A stretch of 64,000 nucleotides of DNA, from positions 16,554,001 to 16,618,000 of the forward strand of contig OX485806.1 of assembly GCA_950295325.1 (NCBI GenBank), given 5' to 3'. A program made the position numbers and the translations under genes. The stretch is from Polytrichum commune. Lineage: Eukaryota; Streptophyta; Polytrichopsida; Polytrichales; Polytrichaceae. Below the pieces are notes generated by a model. That model saw only the letters and a program-made list of their open reading frames with translations, was not told the origin of the DNA and made no database searches. This document shows, piece after piece, positions 45,485 through 56,671 of the stretch (position 1 is its first letter; each line of letters begins with the position of its first letter).

Positions 45485-45715
45485 GTGCCCACTGCCAAAG
45501 CTTTGCAGGATTCTTCTGAGATACATTTGTCCAAGAGTGATAAATCACAAGGCCAACCTGTAGTTACCAAGCCTACAAGCCTTCTAGGTGATTTGATGAA
45601 AACTAACATTGGGATCTCTATCGGAGCTTTTGAAAGCTCGCAGGTCCCAACAAATGCACTCAGCCAAAGAGATGACCAAATTGTTGGAGCATCTGGGAAA
45701 AACATGTTTGGCTGA
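45485..45715 (+). other. Unrecognised 76-codon open frame
   Basis: It begins MPTAKALQDSSEIHLSKSDK and ends GASGKNMFG, with a composition that looks more protein-like than its neighbours. It has no antisense homologue I know and no domain. Downstream (45900-46340) further short frames (for example DADTLTKELTDNLVALPN) could be remains of a copia-like element, but this is weak. Function unknown. Confidence 0.2.
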
Positions 45716-46380
45716 CAAATGAGTATACCAATTATACACTAAGCTTCTGTCCTACTTAATGGGAAACTTCCTCTTGTCACTTGTGGTACTCATCTATGTG
45801 CATCCCCACCCATTCTTGCACAGAATTCTCATGGATACACATAAGCTTGATAGTAAGATAGATATTACACTTGGGTGCAAACATCTGATCAGAGTATGTG
45901 TGACATCTCACAAAGACACCGAAAGATGCTGACACATTAACTAAAGAATTGACAGACAATCTTGTGGCTTTGCCAAATCTAAGTTGCAACATATGTTATG
46001 CACTGATTTCAGGATTCTTGAAAATACACCAAGAGTGTTTTGATAAATGGGCAGAAGAACTAGGGCAAAGTATTAGATGTCTGTTCCCTGTTCACTTACT
46101 TAGAAGTATCATGTGTTACCTACCCCTGCTACCTTTAATAAGGACAATATTCTCACACTAAAACAAATTGATGAATACACACTTCTTTCACATCAAGGGG
46201 CATTAGATTATCCCTCACTAACATTCATGGTACACTCCAAGTCTGTAAGATTCGCACGTCACCTTCTGGCCTATGTGTTAGCACCACAACACAATCAAAA
46301 CCATGACAAAAAGCCATTCTTCTCTACTCCTAATTAAGCAAAGTGGTGCAGAACTCCACCTACCAACAAGTTCCTTCCTA

Positions 46381-48868
46381 CTACTTCTTTGGACAAAGGT
46401 TCTCAACAGCAGTTACAATTTGGTGGGGTTGCACTACAGTCAGCTCCTCAAGGGGCCCAGAGTATGGAGTGGGGACATCCTGCGATGAAAGACATCCAAT
46501 AGGGGCATCCAATTCGTCCCAGAACGTCTCCATGATGGCAGACCTGAGACTGGCACCAATGCCTCCAGTTCGCATGCACTCCTCAACAATGAGGACTCTA
46601 TGTGTCTTCTTCACCGACTGGCCAATTGTGTACATGTCAAAGGGCTTCAGTGAGCGGATATCAATGATCTCCGGATCATACCCCTTGTTTACCAAAGTCT
46701 TCACAGCCTGCACCAACCAAATGCAGATACAAAAGTAAACACCAGACCACCCTCAATTTTCACTGGAAGTCACAAGAACAGCATAGAGCTGTTTGGCATG
46801 CCACAACATCAGGAACGACAAAAACCTAAAACATATGGTTAATTTATTTTTCAGTACCTCCCGGTTGTGAGTTCATCTTGAGAGGGGACTAGACTTCATC
46901 TATGGAGTCTCTCTTCTAACTCAGAGATGACCTACTTCAAAATGACCAAGTCTGAACTTCAGGAGAAGTAGCAGCAGGAATGCACAACAAATCAAATAGA
47001 ACAACAGATTACATCCAGACACACACTCAATTAACAATCAGCGACAAACTGCTTTGAGTCACAATAAAAGCATATCCTACTGGTTTGAGAGCTTCTTTGG
47101 CATGCCACAGCACCAGGCATGATGATGATCTATGATTTCAAGCTTAAGAAAATCTCCTATTCAAAAGACAGTGGGTGATATAAATTCATCTTGGAAAGGC
47201 CACATGTGTGCAGTAGGGCCATCTACAGGCACTGGACTTCACAACAAAATTTTCTTTTAACTCCGGAAGCCTGTGAGATTATCTCTACTTGGAATTCACC
47301 AATTCTTGAGATTAACTTCGGGAATAGCATCAGCAGCAGAATCAGCGACAAATCAACTAGAACAACATAATAAGAAAGCCCAGCATTTAAGAAAGGAAAA
47401 AACCCACCTGAATTACATGGTACCGCATCCTTGAGTAGGTGAGGATAGTTATGTCAGTGCCAGGTCGCACCATCTCGGCCTCCTCCAAGCAGCAAATGTA
47501 TTCCTCATCAGGGATTGTCTCCTTCATGTTATACAAAAGCACATGCTCATACAGGATAACAGGGTTTTCGCTCCGGATGGCAGCCTTCATCAAGCCCTTG
47601 GCATTGTAAGGCGTGGAGCAAGCAACCATCTGCAATCCTGGAACCGACTGGAAATACGACTCCAGACGTTGAGAGTGCTCTGCTCCCAGCTGCCTACCCA
47701 CTCCTCCAGGACCACGGATAACTACAGGAATCCTGAATTGCCCCCCAGATGTGTAATGGAGCATACCGCAGTTGTTAGAAATCTGGTTATAGGCTAGCAG
47801 AAGAAAGCCCATATTCATGCCCTCAATCACAGGCCGCAAGCCTGTCATTGCAGCTCCAATCGCCATTCCAGTGAATGAGTTCTCGGCAATTGGGGTGTCC
47901 AGAACCCTCCAGGATCCAAACTTCTCTGTAAAACCCTTGGTGACCTTGTAGGAGCCACCATAGTCACCCACGTCCTCACCAATCACACAAACCTTAGCAT
48001 CCCTCTCCATCTCCTCCTCGAGCCCCTCGCGAAGAGCCTCAAACATAAGAAGCTCATGCCTGGATGAAAAACCACACATTCAACGACACTACCACGCAAG
48101 ATTCTAGAAAAAAGAGCCTTCATCACAATTATATTTTGATTCAATGGGAGATTTTGTCATGAATTGGTCCCCTATGATCTCCAACTGGTTGTTTCCAGTA
48201 CAAAGTCAATAATTATTTTCTACTTGTGTTGCATGATGCTCAAACCTCAACACTACCACCAAGCATGGATACAAAACCTTAACATACATGGAAGGTGTTG
48301 TATGCAAAACAACCAAGTCCCGACCAAAAGAGTTGTCTCATTAAACAATAACTGTACTGATTAGAGAAACAAACACCACGTGACACAACAACCTTCCTCC
48401 CTCCCAACCTAACAAAGAACTTCTACACTCCACAGAGTGCATCGAGACGAACTCACCCTCCTTTCGATGTGGATGCACTTGTCGCTGTTTCTTTCGCCTG
48501 CATCATATGACCATACCCAACCGGACTCATTCATTAGACCACCTTATCTCAACCTCGAGAACAACAATCTCGCACCTCAAAAACAACATCAACATTGACG
48601 ATGATGCAAGAGATTTGCATACCGCAACCACATTGGTGGCGACGCTGAGAGGCTCCCGCTTCGGGGGGGTAGGGTTTGACGAGGAAGACAGAGGCCTGTT
48701 GTTCACGGACGCTCTCACAGCTCCAACGCGTTGTGAGCTCGAGACGGGGAAGCGGGCGGCCTCGCCATTGAATCTGGAGCTACTCATGCCTGTTTGTTGC
48801 GGCGCCGCCATCGCCATCGCGGCGGCCTCGCTCAAGCTCCCCGCCATGGCCACGGACATGAGCGCCAT
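46381..48868 (-). CDS. PDH-E1 BETA: Plastid pyruvate dehydrogenase E1 component, beta subunit
   Basis: Exons 48868-48623, 48497-48457 (41 bp), 48059-47408 and 46707-46381 join in phase to give 421 residues. The N-terminus ([10 protein letters not shown]..., Ser/Ala-rich, about 85 residues) is a chloroplast transit peptide. The mature part begins [20 protein letters not shown] and contains [58 protein letters not shown] and [20 protein letters not shown]. It ends in the transketolase C-terminal domain ([33 protein letters not shown]). The closest match is the Arabidopsis plastid E1-beta. With E1-alpha it decarboxylates pyruvate using thiamine diphosphate and supplies acetyl-CoA for fatty acid synthesis. 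A CT repeat lies in the leader. All key motifs are intact. Confidence 0.96.
46760..47380 (-). repeat. Tandem duplication inside PDH intron 3
   Basis: Segments starting near 46760 and 47060 share TTTGGCATGCCACA (offset 304 bp), AGTTCATCTTG-like, AGGAATGCACAACAAATCAA / GCAGAATCAGCGACAAATCAA and TAGAACAACA, in order. The offset grows to about 361 bp at the far end because of indels. Confidence 0.65.
48230..48335 (-). mobile_element. Foldback MITE arm in PDH intron 2
   Basis: ACATGGAAGGTGTTGTATGC, AAAACAACCAAGTCCCGACC and AAAAG match the right arm of the foldback element at 35031-35319. The left arm is not clear. It lies between the 41-bp second exon and the third exon. Confidence 0.5.
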
Positions 48869-48906
48869 CGCTCCGCAGGGATCCCACCAATGCGAGGGGG
48901 GAGTGC

Positions 48907-48938
<32 letters not shown>
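48907..48938. repeat. (GA)n microsatellite in the PDH E1-beta 5' leader
   Basis: A run of about 15 GA units, reading CT on the gene strand, ends 39 bp upstream of the start codon at 48868. CT-rich leaders near the start are common in plant genes. Confidence 0.9.
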
Positions 48939-48944
<6 letters not shown>

Positions 48945-49719
48945 ACTCAACGAAGGGCTTGCTCGCGCAGACAAAGGGCCCTGTCGATCGCATCGTTCGT
49001 AACGATGGATGGCTAGCTCCCATTATTCATCCATCGTTGTGAACGATGATATTATGTCTCACCCCCCATTCACCCACCCACCCACTTTTAATGAAGAGCC
49101 ACAATTTCATGAAACACACACTATTTTGCCAAGTCTCAAAATTAGTGAGGATTGAAAATTCTACTGAGTGATATGAAATTCCTGAATACATGTCCAGAAA
49201 AGTAGTGCATGCTCTAAAGTGCTTGTAGAGTGATAAAAGTATTCATAAGCAAACATATATTTGTCGGTGAACATACTATAATGAATAGTGTCGGTACTTG
49301 TAGGAAATAATGCTACTATGAAGTGTATTTTCAATGAATTAGTGTTGGTGTGAACAATGTCTCTTAGATCTTTGGGTGGCATTAATTTCATATTGTAAAG
49401 AAATGTAGTATCACCTTCACTAATTTCCCACACTCACTATTTACCCTCCCTTGCTAATTGGGGTAATTATTGTAGTAAGGGCACACTTCCGTGTTGCGAG
49501 TCGAATTGGCAAAAACTATCAAGTAGACAAAGTCTTGGAAGTGTGCAAAATTCTTCTTCTTTTTTCATGAGAACGAGAATCAGCCTTTGAGTTTGAGGAC
49601 ACAAATTCAATCACCTCTCTATTCCAAAACTAGAAATCGACTTCCAATCGAGCGTTAGATAAGTTTGATTTGCTTGAGGTAAATGGGTCTCAAATAGTTT
49701 TTTTCTCAACTAGTCCACC

Positions 49720-50070
49720 TCTTCTAGGATATGAAACATGTAATTGGTATGAGATGGTTAGCAAATCCAAATTGAGGTTGTAGTCATTTTCCTCATAATA
49801 TATAGAGCTCATATGAATATTCATTCATTATCAAAGTGAGGATCCTTGTCTTTGTTAAATAGTCATACCATCCTCCCTCCCCCTCCCCCCCCCCCTAAAT
49901 TGTGTTGACCAAGTATCTTATTCTAAGAATGTAGTCCAAGCTCTTTTAAACTCGTGTATTTTTGGTATTAGTTCTTGGAGCCACACACCTAACCACATAC
50001 CACTCAAATGTAGGTGTATGATTAAGACAAGTAACTCAATTAAGGCACGTCCACCTCACAAAGTACAAAC
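49720..50070 (+). repeat. Dispersed TTGGAGCCACA-type repeat, near-complete copy
   Basis: GGTTAGCAAATCCAAATTGA, GGTTGTAGTCATTTTCCTCA, TATCAAAGTGAGGATC, GTCCAAGCTCTTTTAAAC, TTGGAGCCACACACCTAACC and ACTCAAATGTAGGTGT are in family order. A run of C at about 49883-49895 interrupts it. Confidence 0.7.
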
Positions 50071-50559
50071 TTATGTGTTGCCAACCAAGCTGGCGATAAA
50101 CTGCCATATGATGAAATTTGACCCCTACCACATGGAAGTGTGCCAAAAAATAATTTGAAGGGAACAAGAATCGGCGGTTTAGGGAAAGAGTGAGTTTGAG
50201 GACGTTGATTTGATCACCTCTCTATGCATAATTGGAAATTGACTTTGGTTTATGTGGAGAATAATGAAGATTTGCATAAACATGTTGGTTCGCACCCAAG
50301 ATTTGGTTGTCCGTACATGTTTGACAAACCATGTGGATAGGGGATATGTGCTGCCCGCATCTAGCCATGGTGGATGCTAGGAGATGAAATCCCACTCATT
50401 CACTACAAGATAGAAAGCATAACGCCCATGTTATTTACACCAGCATGAATGCGAGCATGTTAGCCTTATATTGATCACGGGTTATCATGATGCAGTATAA
50501 GGTGTTATGCCATCCTTTGGGATGGTGGGCTCAAACGGTGGTAGTATTTGATTTGATAG

Positions 50560-52560
50560 CAAGTATCCTATCTCTGTAAGTGTTAGGGTTGGGGGGGGGG
50601 GGGTGTACCAAGGCTTGCTTCTCTGATTTTTGTTTGTTTGTTTAGTACAAGGTATTCTATAGCATTTTGGTGCATGTTTTTTCATAAAGGTTTTTAACGG
50701 TGTTTTTTTGGAATGAGGAGTTTGTTGAGTTTTTCCATGTTGTGTTCATGTATGGCTCCTTTTGACATAGGTTGTGATGGCGATGAGGAAGTTTACTTTC
50801 CATCCGTCAATTTGGAGTATGGCTATTAATTGGTCATATTTGTGGTGCTTGTGTGCGAGGGCTTGTTCGGGGAATTTTTCATGGCAGTATGTGAATTCAA
50901 TGAGTTGGAGTGTGATGGATGGGGAGGGGGTGATGGGGAGGGAGGTCTGGTTTGGGGCACCTATTACGCGTTGGATGTCCGGTCTTAATCTTGCAGGGCA
51001 TTGGCATGGTGGACGATGATATGTGCATTTTAGTATCCATTTTGGGATTGTGGAGTTGGGTGGTATGTAATTGTGATACCTTGCATTAGTCAAGGTGAAG
51101 TACATGGCAAATGTATTAGTTTGTAGTCTTTGGGAATAAGGTTGATCGCTTTGTTGTGGCGGTCTATTATGACCCCTTTGAGGTTTTGGCCATGTGTCTT
51201 TGGTAATTTGGGGACATAGTGAGCAATCGGGATTTGAGTGTGTGAGGGGCCAAAAAATGTTTTTCCCTATCATTGCACGTGTACTGTGCATAGCAATATT
51301 TCAATGTTTGTGTAATTTGGGCATCAATTATGACTGTGGTTTTCCATAAACAATTCAATAATTTGTGGTTAATTTGGTTGTTTGATAGCCTTTTTTTTTT
51401 TTTTAATGTATGGGTATTTGTTTTTGGCATGGGTGATCTTGCGTTCTTGGTGTTCTTTGTCGAGGATTGTGTGAAGTTGCGGATGGCTCTATTCTTTGTT
51501 GATGAATGTGTGATTGTTGGGTAGTTGGCGAGCTACTGTGGGGGTGGTATGGGCAATGTGTATGTGAGGGACTTGGGGGATGCACTCGGGAGGTTTTAAA
51601 AAGTACCCACAAAAATATAAGGTCCCAAATACAATTTGAACCTAAAAATTATAAAGTAGTTACTTTTATACTAAAGGAATTGTAGAAAGTAACAATAATC
51701 TATGGTAAGTAATGTAGGGCTTGTTATATTAGTTCAAATTAGAAAACATTAGTTATAATATAGCACATAAGTTAGATATAATAATAATAGTTATTATTAT
51801 AATTATATGTAATGTTTAGTATGGTGAGTTGTCAATTTGTACAAATGTGCATCAATGGATGTTGGTATGGTCTGGGAGATTGGTGTAGAATTCATCAATG
51901 AGGTTTGTTGAGGTATACTTGGGGCCACCTTGTCTTGAGATGGTTTTTTGGTTTGTTATGGGGTGGAGGCTAATGTTTTTTTGAATTGGGCCTAGTTGTG
52001 GTTGCCTTAAATTGGATGCATTTTTGCACTGTTTGCTCTTCATATGAGCGAAATATCTCTATTAAATTCATTGGCTAGAATGATTTGGTGGCTAATGTGA
52101 TGGGTTATTAGTATTGGATTTGGTCTTGGATTTTTTTGTAGGAGTTGTACGCCGTCTAGGTGGGTAGGCATGTGTAATATAAGAATGGGTGTGATAGGTT
52201 TCTTGGTGATTTTGAGTGCTTGGAGATATGGTGAGGTTGAAAATGGTGTGGGGGTTTTTGTGATGTATTCATCAGAGCAGATGGTTTTGTGTATCATTCT
52301 AAGTATAACCCCTTTGGGTGATGTGGTGTAGTATGTTGGTTGGCTATGTGTGTGGGGGGGGGGGTGTTGTTAGAGTTGTTGTAGATAATTTTGTAGTCTA
52401 GGAATCTTTGGTCTATATGTGTTGTTGATTTGTTTTTAAGGACTTTGATTTCTTGGACTAGTATGATTTGTGATGCATTGTGGAATGTGAGCATAAGGTC
52501 ATGGATGCCTAGTAGACTGAAATTTATGTGGCATGTGTTCTAGGTGATGAGACTTAAAGA
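50560..52560 (-). mobile_element. Decayed non-LTR retrotransposon (LINE), reverse transcriptase core deleted
   Basis: Read on the minus strand, a 5' part (52540-51850) gives an apurinic-type endonuclease in order: SLIT-stop-NTCHINFSLLG (stop where the family has Trp), IILVQEIKVL, ILILHMPTHLDG, ILANEFNRDISLI (family GDFNRD), then SRQGGPKYTSTNLIDEFY. After an AT-rich break at 51840-51600, a 3' part (51400-50560) gives TLKYCYAQYTCND, a CSLC zinc-knuckle remnant, IPKWILKC, RPDIQRVIG ... LIEFTYCHEKFPEQALAHK and, near the end, HQNAIEYLVLNK. The RPD ... IEF.YC arrangement resembles a restriction-like (PD-D/ExK) endonuclease domain. Stops and frame changes throughout make it dead. No reverse transcriptase motifs remain. 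Related layouts occur in green algal and seed-free plant LINEs, as far as I recall. Confidence 0.75.
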
Positions 52561-54700
52561 TGGCGTTTCATGGTCATTGAGGGTTGGTGGTGGGGCTCAG
52601 GAAAATTTTCGGGAGTCTTTGGAGTGTTGTGGTGAGCGGTCCTGGGTTAGGGAGTATGTCTCCACTTAGTAGGATGAGGGTGCGGGGCCAAATCCCTGGC
52701 TCTCACCGAAAAGGAGCCATGCAAGGACATGATCAAAACTTTATAGGGTGTGTAGTAAGGGGTTGGAGGATGGATGTAGAGCAAGCACTCCCAAAGCCCA
52801 CTTTATCTCTTAGATAACCTTTAAGGATAAATTTTGAACACAAGATGGAAAGTGTGTTGATGGATACCAACTGCACATACTAGCCCATTGCGATGCATGA
52901 GACATGGGATTGATACCCTACTCCAACATCTTCATGCCTCCACACTTTTTTTTAGCAAAGTGTACGTGGCTTTTGCATTTAGTCCAAGTAAAGTTGAATT
53001 TCAAGTTCATAGGGATTGCTTGAACATCTGTTTGTTGGGAATGCTAATTGTTCAATACATGGATGAAATATGCAAATTGGATGATTCATGGGATATTACG
53101 AGCTGCCCCAACTCAAAAAAATGCCAATCAATCTTCGTCGTAGATGTGCATCCGACCATCCAAATCCCTCGGCTATACTTGCATTGTCCCCTTCGGTAGG
53201 ACTCATGGACTTGGGGTGCAAGGTGCAAGCATGGTCAAGTGTACCAAAAAAAGGGTTCTTGTATATTAAAACCATAATTTTCTTGGTCAAACACCTAAAA
53301 AGAATAATAGATTATCGTTTAAATTGGATTTTTTCCATGGAAAATTCTATTGTTGTGTTAAATACTCAAATATCAAGATGAGATCTTAAAGGCTTATCAT
53401 TAAACGTGATGCTCAAAAGCAATGACTATATCTGGTCCCGGACATGAATTTCATAACCTTAAATTTTTTGAGTTGGATTTTCTCATATTGATTAAATTTA
53501 TTAGAAACTTGAGGGCATAATTACAATAGTTTTACAATAATATCAATATTATCATATTCTATCATATTTCAAACAAAGTTTAGACAAGTACTTGTTCAAT
53601 ATCACCTACTTGCACACCACTTGCATTGTCTTCTAAAATATCTAGACTTTTCTTGAAAAAAATTATGGACATAAATTGTTTAGCTTTGTAGATCAATGTT
53701 CTTTTAATTTTTTTATTCTTTTTTCTTAACATAATTCAAAGTTAGTGTACACGTAGTTTTGAATCATTTTCACTTAAACCTATATACATGGTTCAAGAGT
53801 TGTCTTGTAACGTGTATTTACTTATTTATTTACTATTTACTATTTACAACCTCTAGTTCAACTAAACTCCTTTACTAGAAGACTAGAGGTGCCACCCTAG
53901 GTGCTCTAGCAGTTCTAAAGGTAAAGGGAGTCACTACTAGTTGAGACTATGATCTTACCCTAGGTTATCACCTCGTAAGTAATGACCATGAGTTAACTAT
54001 ACTTAGAGTTATCCTAAAGGCATGGAGGGAGAGCTAGTTAAGATATTTGGAACTACTAGTTGAAGGGAGCCTTAACTCATAGTAGTATCTAGTATATAAG
54101 CTCTAAGGTTGGGTGGAACATGTCTCTTGAATCTCATTATTGTGAGCCACTTCACCTTGCTTGCACCTTGTGGCCGTCTATAATCTAAGTGATTGCTTTA
54201 ATGTATTTGGGGTGTTTGTGGTGTGGGAGGGTTAGGACATGGTGGTTATGTATCCAAGGAATGGTGCCATAATAATATTAGTTGTGGTTGGGTAGTGGTA
54301 TGCTGTAGAAGTGTAATGGTAAGTATGAGGTATCTTGATGGGTAGGGTGTTTTTTGTGTGAGTGTATTGTGATAAGTGGTGAGGGATATTATAGATGATG
54401 TTGGTTTGCTATGGAGTTTGAGTTTTGTGAGGGTAGGTGGTGCTACAAATTGTGATTATTATGAAAAGGGTAATTTTGGCTTAATTGTTTTTTAGGTTAT
54501 CACGGAGGTTCTTCGAGGTGGTGGCACAATAATTTTGTGGTATCTTTTCCAATTGTTGCTTGTTTAGTAAGACACATTGTGGGAGGATTGCTATGATTCA
54601 TAAGAACATCTTGGGCTCTCTATTGAACAAAGAATGAGCAATGTAAGCCATTGATAATGTTCTAGGTGGAAGTTATTCATTAAAGCCGTGATAGCCTTGG
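52561..54700. other. AT-rich stretch without a gene
   Basis: It may contain the interval between LINE open frames. The part from about 53820 to 54180 (tagtatctagtatataagct ... cattattgtgagccacttc) has the look of a promoter-containing long terminal repeat, but I could not find a second copy or clean ends. The ORF at 52888-53199 has no recognisable domain. Confidence 0.4.
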
Positions 54701-55280
54701 TGTTGTTGATTTGCAGATGTTGTGGGGAAGCCATGTGGTTCCACTAGGGGAAGTGGAGGGACCGTTTTGTGAGGGCCAAGTGGAATTGGGGGGAGTTGGT
54801 GTGTGTTTGTTGATGCGGGTGGATGTGGATGTGCTTCAGGAAGAGAGCACCGAGGTGTTGGACTATGTTGTGATTATGTTGTTGAGAGAGTTGAAATTCA
54901 TCAGCCATACACTTACCATTGGGTGGACATGGAGGGTGTGGTTCTCGACTGTTTTGGTTCATGCTTCCACTCTCCAATTGGTGTTGAGGTTGATGCTTGA
55001 GGTGAGTGATGCAAGTTGCCCGTCTAGTTTCCCCTCCCTTTCCGACATGGCTTTGTCGAAGGCCTTCTATGTTATGGTTGGGTTGTTGAGTGCAGCATTC
55101 GACATTGCTTCACTCTTCTTCACAATAGCTTTGCATGCCGGAGCTTGGCCTACTTTCGTGTGGCTTGATGGGTCGCCAAAGGTGATGTCGATGATGTTGT
55201 CCTCCCCAAAAAGCTTCTTGATCGATACTTGTGACTCATTGGGGGAGGTTTGTTGGCTACAAGGGTGGCTCATTTACTAC
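54700..55280 (-). mobile_element. Possible LINE ORF1-like remnant
   Basis: On the minus strand a broken frame runs SQVSIKKLFGEDNIIDITFG ... AIVKKSEAMSNAALNNPTIT (55273-55067), continues with lysine/glutamate- and asparagine-rich text, then a histidine/threonine/proline-rich tract (54977-54744). It is upstream of, and in the same orientation as, the LINE at 50560-52560, where ORF1 would be expected. There is no diagnostic motif, so the assignment is a guess from position. The 200-codon plus-strand ORF over the same DNA is probably its shadow. Confidence 0.3.
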
Positions 55281-55434
55281 AAGGTTTACTCTTGCCTTAT
55301 TAGGAACTCTTGAGCCCACCTTCTAAAAGGTTATACACCATATAATGCATCATCTCTGAACATGATCAATATAAAGAGCATAGACTCATATTCACATCGG
55401 TGCTAAAACACCGAAGCTCCTTTTTTGTTCCTTT

Positions 55435-56485
55435 TCAGGAACTCTTGAGGTACCAATACATAGTTGATTTCTTAATCCAAAGTGGTCCAAGAGTGTTACT
55501 TCTACAAAACATCATGTCTTTAGATAACCAAGGTCTAAGCCACTTCATTACTATCAACCCATGTACATGGACTGTGGAAACTATCACGTTTGATATTTGA
55601 GAACCTACTCACAGACACTACCTGACATTAAGAATACCTCTTTTTGGTAAACTCTGATTTATTCCAATAAAATTACATGCCACAGCTTCATCTAATGTCA
55701 TGTTATAAAGTTCATTAGATTTGGCAACTCCGTTACCTTACCTACGTTGCAGCCTCCACTCACTCGTCTTTGACATGGTAGGTTTAACTGTGGACATGCA
55801 ACATGTGCACACACAGGTCATGCTCTGCCTTTCACTTGGTTTTATTTTGTCTAAGAACAGTCAAACATGTTTTCTATGTCCATAATTCCCTTAAGCATAG
55901 GTGTTAATAGTAGGAGACTATCCATTTAAAATTTGGCTACCTTACCATTATCATTGCAAGAACAAGTTTTGAGAGTTGACGCTAATCAGAAGAACATCCT
56001 ATTTCTATCTGGCACACACACAAATGATCATGTATGAAAACAGTGCAAGTAACAAGAAATCATCATGCTCATAAGAGATGTAAGGAGCCTCATCACCCAT
56101 CCCCTCCAAAGACTTCCTCAATCCCCGTGTTTCAAGAGCTGTTTCTCAAGAGAAAGTTGGCATTGGCACATCCAGATGTAATAAGAGTGAAGACCCAGAA
56201 GCCGGATCAGTCACAAGGGTTGGAGAAATTGAGTTAAATAACATAGAAGTACTCTGATGGTCTTTGCACTATGCTTGAGCTAACTAGGTATACTCAGTAT
56301 CAGCCATCCCTTGTCTAATTATAATTCTTTCTATCCTTGCAGGGAAGATACCTCACTGTGTTGAGTGAAGGAATCCAGCACCCTGGAGAAAAACGGCTAT
56401 CGCAAATTGAAGAATCAAAAAAGGGTTGGAATCCCATGCAGCCAACCTCCGTGGATGTCAGTGAAAGGCCCACCAGGTGGTAAAT
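55435..56485 (+). other. Unrecognised plus-strand exon-like segments
   Basis: Three segments look exon-like: tttcag|GAACTCTTGAGG giving ELLRYQYIVDFLIQSGPRVL (55438-55600), IPVFQELFLKRKLALAHPD (about 56120-56180), and ccttgcag|GGAAGATACCTC giving GRYLTVLSEGIQHPGEKR to a TAA at about 56484. I do not recognise them. They could be an undescribed small gene convergent with the deubiquitinase gene, or relics of a transposed gene. Phase continuity between them could not be shown. Confidence 0.25.
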
Positions 56486-56671
56486 CGAAAGAGGTACTGC
56501 ACTGAAGCAACCTTTGTTGTTCTTAAGACATATACCTTAGTATCTTTGTATGTTCTGAAAGACAAAGATAGCCCCACTAGTACAAGATGGATCAATCGCA
56601 GACGCTTGGGATTCGATTATTCCGCCAAGATAGTGAGGTTAAAGATGATGAAGAAGAATATTTAGAACTGC

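Noticed and set aside
45777-46340. Possible copia integrase/RNase H tail on the plus strand
   Set aside because: A TLTKEL phrase recalls the LTK of copia ends, but frames are short, broken and lack the expected surrounding motifs.
53820-54180. Possible solo LTR (TATATAAGCTC box, GTGAGCC)
   Set aside because: No TG...CA ends, target duplication or second copy could be identified.
54711-55313. 200-codon plus-strand ORF
   Set aside because: No domain; the minus strand gives a more protein-like broken frame in LINE orientation, so this is probably its shadow.
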